DNA of 40,930 nucleotides. Origin: RGIG3009 sp045541495 (GTDB taxonomy: Bacteria; Bacillota; Clostridia; Oscillospirales; Acutalibacteraceae). The first letter of the stretch is position 1. Each line of letters starts with the position of its first letter. Shown in pieces: positions 8,805 through 16,757 of this stretch. The notes below the pieces were generated by a model. That model ran no database searches, was not told the origin of the DNA, and saw nothing but the letters and a program-made list of their open reading frames with translations. Location: positions 1 through 40,930 of the forward strand of contig JAZQJE010000003.1 in NCBI GenBank assembly GCA_045541495.1. The letters run 5' to 3'. The position numbers were made by a program, and so were the translations under genes.

Positions 8805-10055
8805 TTACACGTATGCGCCTAACTCTTCCCGTTTTGTCGCACCCGTTTTATTCATAATACGGAAGATGGATTTTTTCACCGAGTCCACCGACATATACAG
8901 TCGCCCCGCAATTTCGCTGTTGCTGATACCGAAAGCGGCAAGACGGGCGATTTCCCTTTCTCTGACGGTTAGAGCACTGGATACACTTCGGGACAAAAGC
9001 GAATTGTGAAGCTTCGTCCAGCCTTCCAGAAGCCCTTTGTGGAGTGCCTTAAAACGGTCAAACGCTTTCTCGTCCGCAAGCCGCAATCGGTCGTCCAACA
9101 GAGTATCAAAATTCCGTCTGTGCTCGGCAAGAATGCCCAGCAAATTGTCAGGCAACGCAAGCGCGATAGCCTTATCTATATGCTTGATGGCGCTTGCATC
9201 GTCACCGATCTGATGATAGGCAATCGCGACGAGCAAACGCAGATAGATTTCAGGAACAACCAGCTTTTCCGCAACTACACGGGAGATCAGTGGCTCGGTA
9301 ATATAAGGAATGTTCTTCATCAGTCCCATTCCCGTAACGTCGGGAAGGCTGAATTCACCCTTTGCCATTTCTTGTGCAAACACAAGCAGGTATTTGACGT
9401 AAAAAACCTTTGCTGCAGCGTGAGAATCGGGGTGTAAATACTCAAATTGCCCACGTTGAAACCATTCGGGGTAGCTTGAAAGGTCACGCACCGCACTATT
9501 AACGCACGCAAGGGAAAGCGACATAATATCTCTATCCGTATCTGTATTTGCAGGAGCTTCTGCGATATGTATTTTTGCATTTCTGTAAAGGTGGATATTG
9601 CCTTTCCACATAGCCGCAAGAGCGAGTAGCATACCGCCTGCATTCACAGCGTAAAAGCCTGAGTGGGCAGAAAGCAGGTACTGTGCTTGCTCATATACCT
9701 TGTCGATCTGCCCACGGCTATATGCAATCTCAGCCGCAAAAAGAGCCTGTGCTTCGGGGTGTTCGGCAAGGGATTTTATAACTTCGTCTGCCGAGCCGGG
9801 CTTGGTATATAGGTCTGTCATATCGAGGAACGGAGCTTTACGGATAAGAGACTGATTCACAACGGAGTTTTCCTTTGCCGTTTTACCTGCCTTGCTTCTA
9901 CCGTCGATTGGGCGCTGAGCATCGGCAGGAATCATCCAATCCCGTCCTTTTCGATCTGCTCCGGGGATTCTTCCTCGTTTACACAGGTCCTGCACATTCC
10001 TTACGGTCATTTTCCATTTTTCAGCCACTTGCTGCGCTGTTATTTTATCTGCCAT
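8805..10055 (-). CDS. LuxR-type regulator with two DNA-binding domains
   Basis: This is a 416-residue transcription factor. An ATG 21 bases earlier (10076) is possible, but only the ATG at 10055 has a good ribosome site, AAGGGTG 5 bases upstream. Residues 1-45 resemble an excisionase/MerR-like winged helix (TAQQVAEKWKMTVRNVQ, then a GR-PG turn). The middle, about 80-330, is alpha-helical and TPR-like. The last 65 residues are a LuxR/GerE helix-turn-helix (LTVREREIARLAAFGISNSE, then SVDSVKKSIFRIMNKTG). Having two DNA-binding modules at opposite ends is unusual against classical LuxR proteins. There is no receiver or autoinducer domain, so the signal is unknown. It lies immediately upstream of, and in the same direction as, the cysteine-rich/adhesin operon, its likely target. 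Its own upstream region is rich in palindromes, which suggests autoregulation. Confidence 0.85.
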   Translation of the reverse strand: MADKITAQQVAEKWKMTVRNVQDLCKRGRIPGADRKGRDWMIPADAQRPIDGRSKAGKTAKENSVVNQSLIRKAPFLDMTDLYTKPGSADEVIKSLAEHPEAQALFAAEIAYSRGQIDKVYEQAQYLLSAHSGFYAVNAGGMLLALAAMWKGNIHLYRNAKIHIAEAPANTDTDRDIMSLSLACVNSAVRDLSSYPEWFQRGQFEYLHPDSHAAAKVFYVKYLLVFAQEMAKGEFSLPDVTGMGLMKNIPYITEPLISRVVAEKLVVPEIYLRLLVAIAYHQIGDDASAIKHIDKAIALALPDNLLGILAEHRRNFDTLLDDRLRLADEKAFDRFKALHKGLLEGWTKLHNSLLSRSVSSALTVREREIARLAAFGISNSEIAGRLYMSVDSVKKSIFRIMNKTGATKREELGAYV

Positions 10056-10097
10056 AGTCGCACCCTTATCTCTCATTTTTTAGAGCGTAAAGGGATG

Positions 10098-10139
10098 CCT
10101 TGTTGGTTATGTAATAACCAACAAGGGGATATCCCCTTG
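10098..10139 (-). promoter_or_regulatory. Two overlapping perfect palindromes in the regulator leader
   Basis: Arms CCTTGTTGGTTAT (10098-10110) and ATAACCAACAAGG (10114-10126) form a perfect 13-base inverted repeat with a 3-base loop. An 18-base perfect palindrome, built from CAAGGGGAT and ATCCCCTTG, occupies 10122-10139. The two share CAAGG, so in RNA they cannot fully form together. They lie between the candidate promoter and the regulator start, so they could be stacked operators or a switching leader. Confidence 0.6.
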
Positions 10140-10220
10140 AAAATTTTCGTATTATCCCCCGTTCTATGCTTCGTTATACCGCATATTACATAAGGGGACA
10201 ATTCGTTGTCTTACCTCTTT

Positions 10221-10249
10221 ATTATACTTCGTTATAACGAGAATTGCAA
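10221..10249 (-). promoter_or_regulatory. Promoter of the dual-domain regulator with operator in its spacer
   Basis: On the minus strand TTGCAA (10244-10249) and TATAAT (10221-10226) are 17 bases apart. The spacer contains a perfect 12-base palindrome, TCGTTATAACGA (10229-10240). A factor bound there would cover the polymerase site. The leader from here to the ATG is about 160 bases. Confidence 0.6.
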
Positions 10250-10293
10250 GAGGATAAATTGTAACTTTTTTCAGACAGTTTTTTGTAACGAGA

Positions 10294-10327
10294 AAAATCC
10301 GACCATCTCGTTTGATGATCGGATTTT
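10294..10327 (-). terminator. Terminator of the histidine phosphatase gene
   Basis: On the minus strand AAAATCCGA pairs with TCGGATTTT around a 16-base loop, followed by further T residues. It lies about 80 bases after the phosphatase stop and can also read as a hairpin on the plus strand. Confidence 0.6.
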
Positions 10328-10408
10328 CTTTTACCCCGTACCGGCTTTCACCCATTGGTCAATTTTTGTCCCTTTGAGCGAAAACCCTTAGGGGTGCCGC
10401 GTTTTTTA

Positions 10409-11026
10409 TTATTCGGGAATTAAGGGAACATAATCAATGGCTTCTGCCACGGGATCCCGCATCCAAACGGACGGGGTGACACGTAAGGTGAACCCGCACC
10501 CGCTCTCTGTCCCCCATGCGGAAACATCGGCGCGAGGTAAAGCGTAAGCCGCCATGATGAGCATGATCACACCGCCGTGGGTGCAGATAACGGTATCGCT
10601 GTCTCCGCTGCGCATGACGTCTTGCACGATAGATTCAAAGGTTTCCATGACCCGTTTTTGAAAGGCTTCGGTATCTTCGCCGTCGGGAATGGTATTTTGT
10701 TCTCCCGCGATCCAACGGCAAAATCCTTCGTCGGTTTGCAGCTCTTCTACACTGCGACCGTCCCAGTCTCCGAAATCACATTCTGCCAGCCCCTCCACCA
10801 CGGTAGCGTTGCAATGGGGGTACAGTACTTCCAGGGTTTGACGACAACGGCAAAGGGGACTGACATAAAAGCGTGTTGCTTTCGGATAGCGCGCCTGTTC
10901 TTTTTTGGTGAGGAGATCCCGCAATCCCAAAGGGGATAACGGCAGGTCTGTCAGCCCGATATACAGTCCTTTTTCGTTGGCTTCGGTGAGGCCGTGACGA
11001 ATCAAATGAATCTTATAACTTTTCAT
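10409..11026 (-). CDS. Histidine phosphatase (phosphoglycerate-mutase-like)
   Basis: This is a cytoplasmic phosphatase of the histidine phosphatase superfamily, 205 residues. The signature LIRHGLTEAN places the catalytic histidine at residue 11. RCRQT near 60 and CTHGGV near 155 supply the other phosphate-pocket residues. Upstream TTG and ATG codons are in frame, but GGAG lies 6 bases from the ATG at 11026, so that start is preferred. The family includes broad-specificity phosphatases and alpha-ribazole phosphatase; no cobalamin genes are nearby, so the substrate is not defined. It is divergent from the XRE regulator gene, with about 100 bases between the starts. Confidence 0.88.
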   Translation of the reverse strand: MKSYKIHLIRHGLTEANEKGLYIGLTDLPLSPLGLRDLLTKKEQARYPKATRFYVSPLCRCRQTLEVLYPHCNATVVEGLAECDFGDWDGRSVEELQTDEGFCRWIAGEQNTIPDGEDTEAFQKRVMETFESIVQDVMRSGDSDTVICTHGGVIMLIMAAYALPRADVSAWGTESGCGFTLRVTPSVWMRDPVAEAIDYVPLIPE

Positions 11027-11057
11027 ACACATCTCCAAAAAGATATAAAATTTGCAC

Positions 11058-11086
11058 TTTACAAATGGTATTATCGGCGTTATAAT
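11058..11086 (+). promoter_or_regulatory. Sigma-A promoter of the XRE regulator
   Basis: TTTACA (11058-11063) and TATAAT (11081-11086) are separated by exactly 17 bases, 41 bases upstream of the ATG at 11128. Confidence 0.75.
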
Positions 11087-11127
11087 GGAAAACCCACCGT
11101 ATAATTTTCATGACAGGAGATCGTACC

Positions 11128-11784
11128 ATGAACGCCACATTTTCCCGCGTCCTCACTTTTTTGCGTAAGGAGCGCGGTATCAGTCAAAAGGAAGCCGCCG
11201 CGTCACTAAAAGTGTCGCAAGCGTTGCTTTCCCATTATGAAAAAGGCATCCGCGAATGCGGTTTGGATTTTGTGGTGCGTGCCGCCGATTTTTACGACGT
11301 GTCCTGCGATTATTTGTTGGGGCGCACCGCCGACAAATCGGGAGCCATGATTGCCGTTGAAGACATTCCCGACACAGACGGCGTTGAGAACGGAAAAGGC
11401 AACGTGCTACCGGTTCTCAACAAGAAATTGCTTCTCAATTCCATTACGGTGATCTTCGATTTGTTACAGCGATATAACGATAAAGACCTAACCGCGGAAG
11501 TGTCCGCTTATTTGGATGTGGCGGTATATACGGTGTTTCGCAGTTTGTATGGCGCCGATCCCCGTCATCCCGCTTCGTTGTTCGCGGTGCCTCCCCACTT
11601 ATTTGCACCCGCAGCAATCGGTACCATGGGCGTGGCGGCGGCGCGGATTACCCAAATGGCCAAAGCCGTAGACGGTAATACCCCGTCGCTTGTTCCCGAA
11701 GAGTTGGCGAAGACCTATCCCTTATTCGCCTCATCGTTGCTCAACTTAATGAAAAATGCCGAAGCGCGGTTAGTGAAAAACTAA
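11128..11784 (+). CDS. XRE-family transcriptional regulator
   Basis: This is a 218-residue DNA-binding protein. The chosen ATG has AGGAG 8 bases upstream; an earlier in-frame codon at 11110 would overlap that site. Residues 5-60 form a Cro/C1 helix-turn-helix (SQKEAAASLKVSQALLSHYE, then DYLLGRT), the SinR/Xre type. The remaining 150 residues are largely helical with no family I recognise and may serve dimerisation or ligand sensing. The gene is divergent from the phosphatase gene. Its TAA at 11782-11784 overlaps the TAG (11781-11783 on the other strand) of the convergent glycosyltransferase gene. Targets are unknown. Confidence 0.85.
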   Translation: MNATFSRVLTFLRKERGISQKEAAASLKVSQALLSHYEKGIRECGLDFVVRAADFYDVSCDYLLGRTADKSGAMIAVEDIPDTDGVENGKGNVLPVLNKKLLLNSITVIFDLLQRYNDKDLTAEVSAYLDVAVYTVFRSLYGADPRHPASLFAVPPHLFAPAAIGTMGVAAARITQMAKAVDGNTPSLVPEELAKTYPLFASSLLNLMKNAEARLVKN

Positions 11785-12863
11785 TCGCGTTTTTTAAATA
11801 CCCAACCCCGTTGAATACGAAAACTGACGAGAAACAGCACCGTATCCACCACAATTTTGAGAATGGTACGGCCGTCGTTTATCAGCATATACAAGTAGCG
11901 CGTGCCGAAAGCGGAAAGTAACATTTGGATCACGCACAACACGGCGTATCGCGCCATACTTCCGCCGGCACTAGAGTTGTCTTTGAATACGCCTTTGCGG
12001 TTGACAAAGAAGTTAAACAGCGATGACAATACACGGGCCGCGATGGTGGCAATAACAATCACATTTTCCATCGCCATTGCGGGCAGCAACGCCTTGGAAA
12101 TTAACCAGCAGAACAAGGCGTATAACCCGATATCCACCAAGAAAGACGAAAAAGAAGCCAGAATAAATTTCGCAAACACGGAATAAATCCGCAACGAATC
12201 TTTCAAGGGGTTGAAATGCGAGGTGCGGTTCTCTTCGATGTATACCGTTTCGATGGGTACTTCACGCAAGGCAAACCCGTGTTCTTTGGCGTCCAAGATC
12301 ATGTTCATCTCATATTCGAAACGTTCGCCGTTTGTTTTCATAAAGGCCCTCATGGTGGCGGGAGAAAATCCGCGCAGGCCCGTTTGCGTATCGGAAAGGG
12401 TGATGCCGCACAACAACCGTAGCACCCGCGATGTGGTGACGTTACCGAATCGACTGCGAGGCGGGATTCCCTCATTAGCGGGAGAAAAGTCTCGACATCC
12501 CAGCACTAACGTTTCCGGGTGTTCCAATGTTTCCTGCGCTACCTTTTGGATATCTCTCACCAGATGTTGACCGTCGGCATCTACCGTAACGGCACCGCGA
12601 CAATGGGGACAGTGAGCCAGCAAATGATTGAATGCCGTTTTTAATGCGCGACCTTTTCCTTGGTTGACGGCATGGGTAAGCACCGTACAACTGAACTCGT
12701 CCCGCGCAGCATGAAAATACCGGTCATACGCGGGCTCACTGCCGTCGTTGACCAGTAAAATATGTTCAAAACCCGCCGCCCGCAAATCCTTCAGCAACGA
12801 CAACAATTTGTCGTCGGGACTAAGTGACGGGATGACGATGGTGATATCTTGTTGAATACTCAT
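11781..12863 (-). CDS. GT2 glycosyltransferase fused to a GtrA-like membrane domain
   Basis: This is a 360-residue membrane-associated sugar transferase. The N-terminal 225 residues are a GT-A fold of the polyprenyl-phosphate mannose synthase type, with ITIVIPS at the start, LVNDGS and the nucleotide-metal motif TVDADGQH near residue 95. The C-terminal 130 residues carry four hydrophobic helices with an FNFFVNRKGVF loop, typical of GtrA proteins that help flip lipid-linked sugars. It probably makes and translocates an undecaprenyl-linked sugar for envelope glycans. The ATG at 12863 is preferred over a GTG two codons earlier because GAGGT sits immediately before the GTG and at proper distance from the ATG. 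It has its own consensus promoter. No terminator separates it from the convergent XRE gene. Confidence 0.88.
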   Translation of the reverse strand: MSIQQDITIVIPSLSPDDKLLSLLKDLRAAGFEHILLVNDGSEPAYDRYFHAARDEFSCTVLTHAVNQGKGRALKTAFNHLLAHCPHCRGAVTVDADGQHLVRDIQKVAQETLEHPETLVLGCRDFSPANEGIPPRSRFGNVTTSRVLRLLCGITLSDTQTGLRGFSPATMRAFMKTNGERFEYEMNMILDAKEHGFALREVPIETVYIEENRTSHFNPLKDSLRIYSVFAKFILASFSSFLVDIGLYALFCWLISKALLPAMAMENVIVIATIAARVLSSLFNFFVNRKGVFKDNSSAGGSMARYAVLCVIQMLLSAFGTRYLYMLINDGRTILKIVVDTVLFLVSFRIQRGWVFKKRD

Positions 12864-12894
12864 GTTCACACCTCATACCGACTGTCATGCTATT

Positions 12895-12923
12895 ATTATA
12901 TAGCCTTATTCGACCTTTTTCAA
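12895..12923 (-). promoter_or_regulatory. Sigma-A promoter of the GT2-GtrA gene
   Basis: On the minus strand TTGAAA (12918-12923) and TATAAT (12895-12900) are exactly 17 bases apart, 31 bases before the ATG. Confidence 0.8.
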
Positions 12924-12937
12924 GGGATGTGTGAAAA

Positions 12938-12972
12938 AAAGCCCGCCCCGTTATCAAAACGGCGCGGGCTTT
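12938..12972 (-). terminator. Terminator of the glycogen operon
   Basis: On the minus strand two 15-base arms pair with one mismatch (AAAGCCCGC core) around a 5-base loop, followed by a run of seven T residues. It starts 6 bases after the glgA stop. Confidence 0.88.
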
Positions 12973-12978
12973 CGTCTG

Positions 12979-14397
12979 TTATTGTAAAATAGATTTATAC
13001 AAACGGATATACTCGTTGGCGGAACGTCCCCAACTGAAATCACTTTCCATGGCACGCTTTACCAAAGCGGGCCAATCCGTTTTATTGGCGTATGCCCCCA
13101 ATCCCCTTTCAATGGCGTGGAACATATCGTCGGCATTGTAGGTCTTAAAGGTAAAACCGTTGCCTTCTCCATCGCCACAGTCGTGAATGGAGTCTTTCAG
13201 CCCCCCTGTTTCCCTCACAATAGGCAGGGCACCGTAACGGCACGCTACCATCTGTGACAAGCCGCAAGGCTCGCTCTTGGACGGCATCAAAAACAGGTCG
13301 GCGGCAGCATAGATCTTTTGCGCCAATTCGGGAACAAACCCCGAACAGTAACTGAATTTATCGCCGTATTTTTCCTGCATTTCACGGAAAAAGGTTTCGT
13401 ATACCCATTCGCCCGATCCCAATACCACCACTTGCACATCCGCCTGCAGCAAGCGTTCAAAAACCGCCTGCACCAGATCGAATCCTTTATGGGATACCAA
13501 GCGGCTGACCATACCGATGAGCGGCACGTTCGCCCGCACAGGTAAAAAGAGCCGTTCTTGCAAGGCTTTTTTGTTGACGGCTTTTCCTGCGAAATCTTCA
13601 GCGGTATAGTTGGCGTACAAGGCTTTGTCGGTGGCAGGATCGTAACTAACGGTATCAATACCGTTGAGAATACCCGACAATTTCCACTGCCGCATACGTA
13701 AAATAGGGTCCAATTCATGGGAAAACCAGGGGTCCAAGATCTCTTCGGCATATGTGGGACTGACCGTGGTAACACAATTGGCCGTTTCGATGGCACCTTT
13801 CATGATGTTGACACACCCATCGTGTTCCACCAAATGGGCGTCGTTTTTCGAGATACCGAACACATCTTCCAATATCTCCATGCCGTATTTGCCTTGGTAC
13901 TGGATGTTATGAATGGTGAATACCGTGCGGATATCGCAATAGTCGGGTTGAGGCGCATAAAACAACGTATGATACACCGGAACGAGACCGCATTGCCAAT
14001 CATTAGCGTGAATGATATCCGGTTTGAAATCAATGTACTTGAGCATTTCCAGTACGGCACGAGAGAAAAAGGCAAACCGTTCCGCATCGTCGTAATGACC
14101 ATATAAGCCGTTACGCTTAAAATAGTATTGGTTATCCAGCAGATAGTAGATGACCCCATTGTGCCGCGCTTCAAACACACCACAATATTGACGGCGCCAC
14201 GCCACCGGAACGGAGAAACTGGTGAGGAAGGTCATGGTATCCCGCAGTTCTTGCGGCACCGCTTCGTACAGCGGCAATACCACACGGCAACCCACAAGGC
14301 GGGTGCGCAATGCTTTGGGCAGCGAGCCCGCCACATCTGCCAAACCGCCCGACGCGGCAAAGGGCCGCGCTTCACTGGAAGCGTATAGCACTTTCAT
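12979..14397 (-). CDS. glgA: Glycogen synthase
   Basis: This GT5 enzyme transfers glucose from ADP-glucose to the non-reducing end of glycogen in the cytoplasm. It is 472 residues long, a normal bacterial length. The N-terminus MKVLYASSEARPFAASGG carries the glycine loop of the ADP-glucose site, which is usually KxGGL and here reads SGGLAD. HANDW lies near 133, and the C-terminal half has PSKSEPCGLSQ with the conserved catalytic-domain glutamate near residue 370. The ATG has AAAGGGGG upstream. It is the last gene of the operon, 14 bases after glgD and followed by a strong terminator. Confidence 0.95.
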   Translation of the reverse strand: MKVLYASSEARPFAASGGLADVAGSLPKALRTRLVGCRVVLPLYEAVPQELRDTMTFLTSFSVPVAWRRQYCGVFEARHNGVIYYLLDNQYYFKRNGLYGHYDDAERFAFFSRAVLEMLKYIDFKPDIIHANDWQCGLVPVYHTLFYAPQPDYCDIRTVFTIHNIQYQGKYGMEILEDVFGISKNDAHLVEHDGCVNIMKGAIETANCVTTVSPTYAEEILDPWFSHELDPILRMRQWKLSGILNGIDTVSYDPATDKALYANYTAEDFAGKAVNKKALQERLFLPVRANVPLIGMVSRLVSHKGFDLVQAVFERLLQADVQVVVLGSGEWVYETFFREMQEKYGDKFSYCSGFVPELAQKIYAAADLFLMPSKSEPCGLSQMVACRYGALPIVRETGGLKDSIHDCGDGEGNGFTFKTYNADDMFHAIERGLGAYANKTDWPALVKRAMESDFSWGRSANEYIRLYKSILQ

Positions 14398-14411
14398 CGG
14401 TAGTCCCCCTT

Positions 14412-15524
14412 TTAGATCATGGTGTTTTTCTTAACCGCAATGGGATAGTCGGCGCAGCCTTTCAAAGCACGGCCATCCCGCACACAGACATTTTTATCGG
14501 TGATAATATATTCCAGATCGGTGTGTTTGCCGATCACACTGCCTTGCATAATAACGCAGTTATGGATTTTGGCACCCCGTCCCACATGGACATTGCGGAA
14601 CAAGATGGAATTGGTGACCTCCCCATCGATGTTACAACCATCGGCAACGAGAGAATCCCCCACCTGTGCGTGCAGACCGTATACCGCGGGTTCAGTGTCC
14701 CGCACTTTGGTATAGATGGGACGGCGGGTGTTGAACAGTTGCTCCCGCACATGACTGTCCAGCAACGCGCGGTTGGCCTCAAAATAACTTTCCAAACCCG
14801 TAATCATCTGCAAATATTCGGGAACCACATAAGCATACAACCGACGATCGGTCACATGGCGTTGGAGAATATCCCATTCAAAACTCATTTGATTACGGCT
14901 GACCGCCACATCGATAAATCGCAGTAACAGTTCGCGGCCGATGACATATAAGCCGATACCGTAATTTTCTTCCCGCTCACTGTGGTCGGTGATGTACAGG
15001 TCGTTGATACGGCCATCATGAGCAATGGACACCACAGGGGACAGCATATTTTGGGGCATAATACCGCCGGTACACGCCACGGTGATCTCCGCACCGGTTT
15101 CCACATGGTATCGCAACAATTTACGGTAATCGATGTTCCCCACCACATGGCAATCGGACAGGATCACATATTCCTCATTGGAACTGCGCAAAAACGGCAA
15201 AATCCCCGCCAAAGATGCCACACGACCGTCGTATTGTTCGTCCGACGTGCCGAAGGGCGGTAGAAAATACAGTCCTTCGCTTTTTCGAGACAGATCCCAC
15301 GCTTTGCCTGAGCCCAGATGGTCCATCAGGGATTGGTAGTTGCTTTTGGTAATAACACCAACTTTGGAAACGCCCGCGTTGACCATATTGGACAACGGGA
15401 AGTCGATGAGGCGATAACGGCCGCCGAACGGAACCGAGCCCAGTGCGCGGATACCGGTAAATTCAGGTAAGACCTCGTCGTGCATATTGGCAAACAACAA
15501 GCCCAGAGCCGTATTGTGGCGCAT
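14412..15524 (-). CDS. glgD: Glucose-1-phosphate adenylyltransferase subunit GlgD
   Basis: This is the 370-residue regulatory partner of GlgC, as in the Bacillus and Clostridia glgCD pair. The nucleotidyltransferase fold is recognisable from FGGRYRLIDFPLSN, and the C-terminal left-handed beta-helix repeats are present. The catalytic glycine loop seen in GlgC (LLAGGQGSRL) is replaced by LLFANMHDEVL, consistent with a non-catalytic or weakly active subunit. A TTG three codons earlier is possible, but the ATG at 15524 has AAGGAGGT 8 bases upstream. It starts one base after the glgC stop, so translation is probably coupled. Confidence 0.93.
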   Translation of the reverse strand: MRHNTALGLLFANMHDEVLPEFTGIRALGSVPFGGRYRLIDFPLSNMVNAGVSKVGVITKSNYQSLMDHLGSGKAWDLSRKSEGLYFLPPFGTSDEQYDGRVASLAGILPFLRSSNEEYVILSDCHVVGNIDYRKLLRYHVETGAEITVACTGGIMPQNMLSPVVSIAHDGRINDLYITDHSEREENYGIGLYVIGRELLLRFIDVAVSRNQMSFEWDILQRHVTDRRLYAYVVPEYLQMITGLESYFEANRALLDSHVREQLFNTRRPIYTKVRDTEPAVYGLHAQVGDSLVADGCNIDGEVTNSILFRNVHVGRGAKIHNCVIMQGSVIGKHTDLEYIITDKNVCVRDGRALKGCADYPIAVKKNTMI

Positions 15525-15525
15525 C

Positions 15526-16743
15526 TTACTCAACCTCCTTTTTTACATCAGCGTCGATCATCGCTTTGGCAGGAACGCGGCATCCTTGTTCCACCGTGAC
15601 ACCGGCGGCAACCACGGCTACGCCCCATTCATCCAGTTGTTCCACATCTTCGGGGCGGGCACCGATCACGGCGTTTTCCTCAATCACCGCATTTTCCGCG
15701 ACGATGGCGTATTGCACCACCGCGCCTTTTTTAACGGTGACATTTGGCATGATAATGGAATCGCGCACCATGGCACCTTCTTCGATGGTAACGCCGGAGA
15801 ACAGCACCGCGAAATCCACGTTACCGTGGATGTTGCCGCCTTCGGAGATCATGCTGTTCTGTACATGGGCCGTACCGCTGATATAGTGGGGCGGCAGACC
15901 CGATGTGCGGGAATAGATCTTCCAAGATTCATCGGACAGATCCAACGGTACTTTGGGGTTGAGCAGATCCATGTTCGCTTCCCACAAACTGTCGATGGTG
16001 CCCACGTCTTTCCAATATCCCTCAAACCGATAGGCAAACATCCGCTCACCCGCCTCTAACATGGCGGGCAACACGTTTTTACCGAAATCGTTTTGGGAAT
16101 TGGTATCCTTTTCGTCTTCCTTTAAGTAACGGCGTAATTTTTGCCAATTAAACACATAGATTCCCATAGAAGCCAAGTTACTCTTGGGTACGGCGGGTTT
16201 TTCGTCGAATTCATAGATTGAGCCGTCCGGATTGGTGTTGAGGATACCGAAACGGCTGGCTTCTTCCATCTCCACTTCGATGACCGCAATGGTACAGTCA
16301 GCGTTGTTTTTCTTGTGTTCCGCGATCATTTTGGAGTAGTCCATCTTATAAATATGGTCGCCGGACAACACCAGCACATACTCGGGGTCGTACCGCTCAA
16401 TAAAAGGGATGTTCTGATAGATGGCGTTGGCGGTACCTTTATACCAATCCGCCCCGCGGTTGCGCTGATAGGGCGGCAGAATGTGAACACCCGCATTTAC
16501 GCGGTCCAAGTTCCATGGTTGACCCGAACCGATATAGTCGTTCAGTTCCAGCGGCTGATACTGGGTGAGCACGCCGACCGTCTCAATGCCGGAATTGACA
16601 CAGTTGGATAAGGGAAAATCGATGATGCGATATTTACCGCCGTAGGGGACTGCCGGTTTCGCCACGTTTTTGGTGAGGGCGTACAAGCGACTTCCCTGCC
16701 CCCCCGCCAATAGCATGGCTACACATTCCTGTTTACGAAACAT
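15526..16743 (-). CDS. glgC: Glucose-1-phosphate adenylyltransferase catalytic subunit
   Basis: This enzyme forms ADP-glucose from ATP and glucose-1-phosphate, the committed step of bacterial glycogen synthesis. It has 405 residues from the ATG at 16743, which has GAGGAGG upstream; a longer in-frame extension to 16872 lies inside glgB and is not used. The start MFRKQECVAMLLAGGQGSRL contains the nucleotide loop. KPAVPYGGKYRIIDFPLSN, GTANAIYQN and VLSGDHIYKMDY follow, and the C-terminal third is a left-handed beta-helix of hexapeptide repeats. It lies 14 bases after glgB and directly before glgD. Confidence 0.95.
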   Translation of the reverse strand: MFRKQECVAMLLAGGQGSRLYALTKNVAKPAVPYGGKYRIIDFPLSNCVNSGIETVGVLTQYQPLELNDYIGSGQPWNLDRVNAGVHILPPYQRNRGADWYKGTANAIYQNIPFIERYDPEYVLVLSGDHIYKMDYSKMIAEHKKNNADCTIAVIEVEMEEASRFGILNTNPDGSIYEFDEKPAVPKSNLASMGIYVFNWQKLRRYLKEDEKDTNSQNDFGKNVLPAMLEAGERMFAYRFEGYWKDVGTIDSLWEANMDLLNPKVPLDLSDESWKIYSRTSGLPPHYISGTAHVQNSMISEGGNIHGNVDFAVLFSGVTIEEGAMVRDSIIMPNVTVKKGAVVQYAIVAENAVIEENAVIGARPEDVEQLDEWGVAVVAAGVTVEQGCRVPAKAMIDADVKKEVE

Positions 16744-16757
16744 TACACAAGACCTCC

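Larger units (their letters stand above)
10056..10408. other. 353-base regulatory intergenic region
   Basis: No convincing gene lies here; a 63-codon minus-strand frame has no ribosome site and crosses the palindromes. The region holds the promoter and palindromes of the regulator at 8805-10055 and the terminator of the phosphatase gene at 10409. TTCGTTATA occurs twice in direct orientation, at 10171-10179 and 10228-10236. Confidence 0.7.

Noticed and set aside
10164..10355. 63-codon minus-strand frame upstream of the regulator
   Set aside because: No ribosome site; it crosses the phosphatase terminator and the regulator promoter palindrome.
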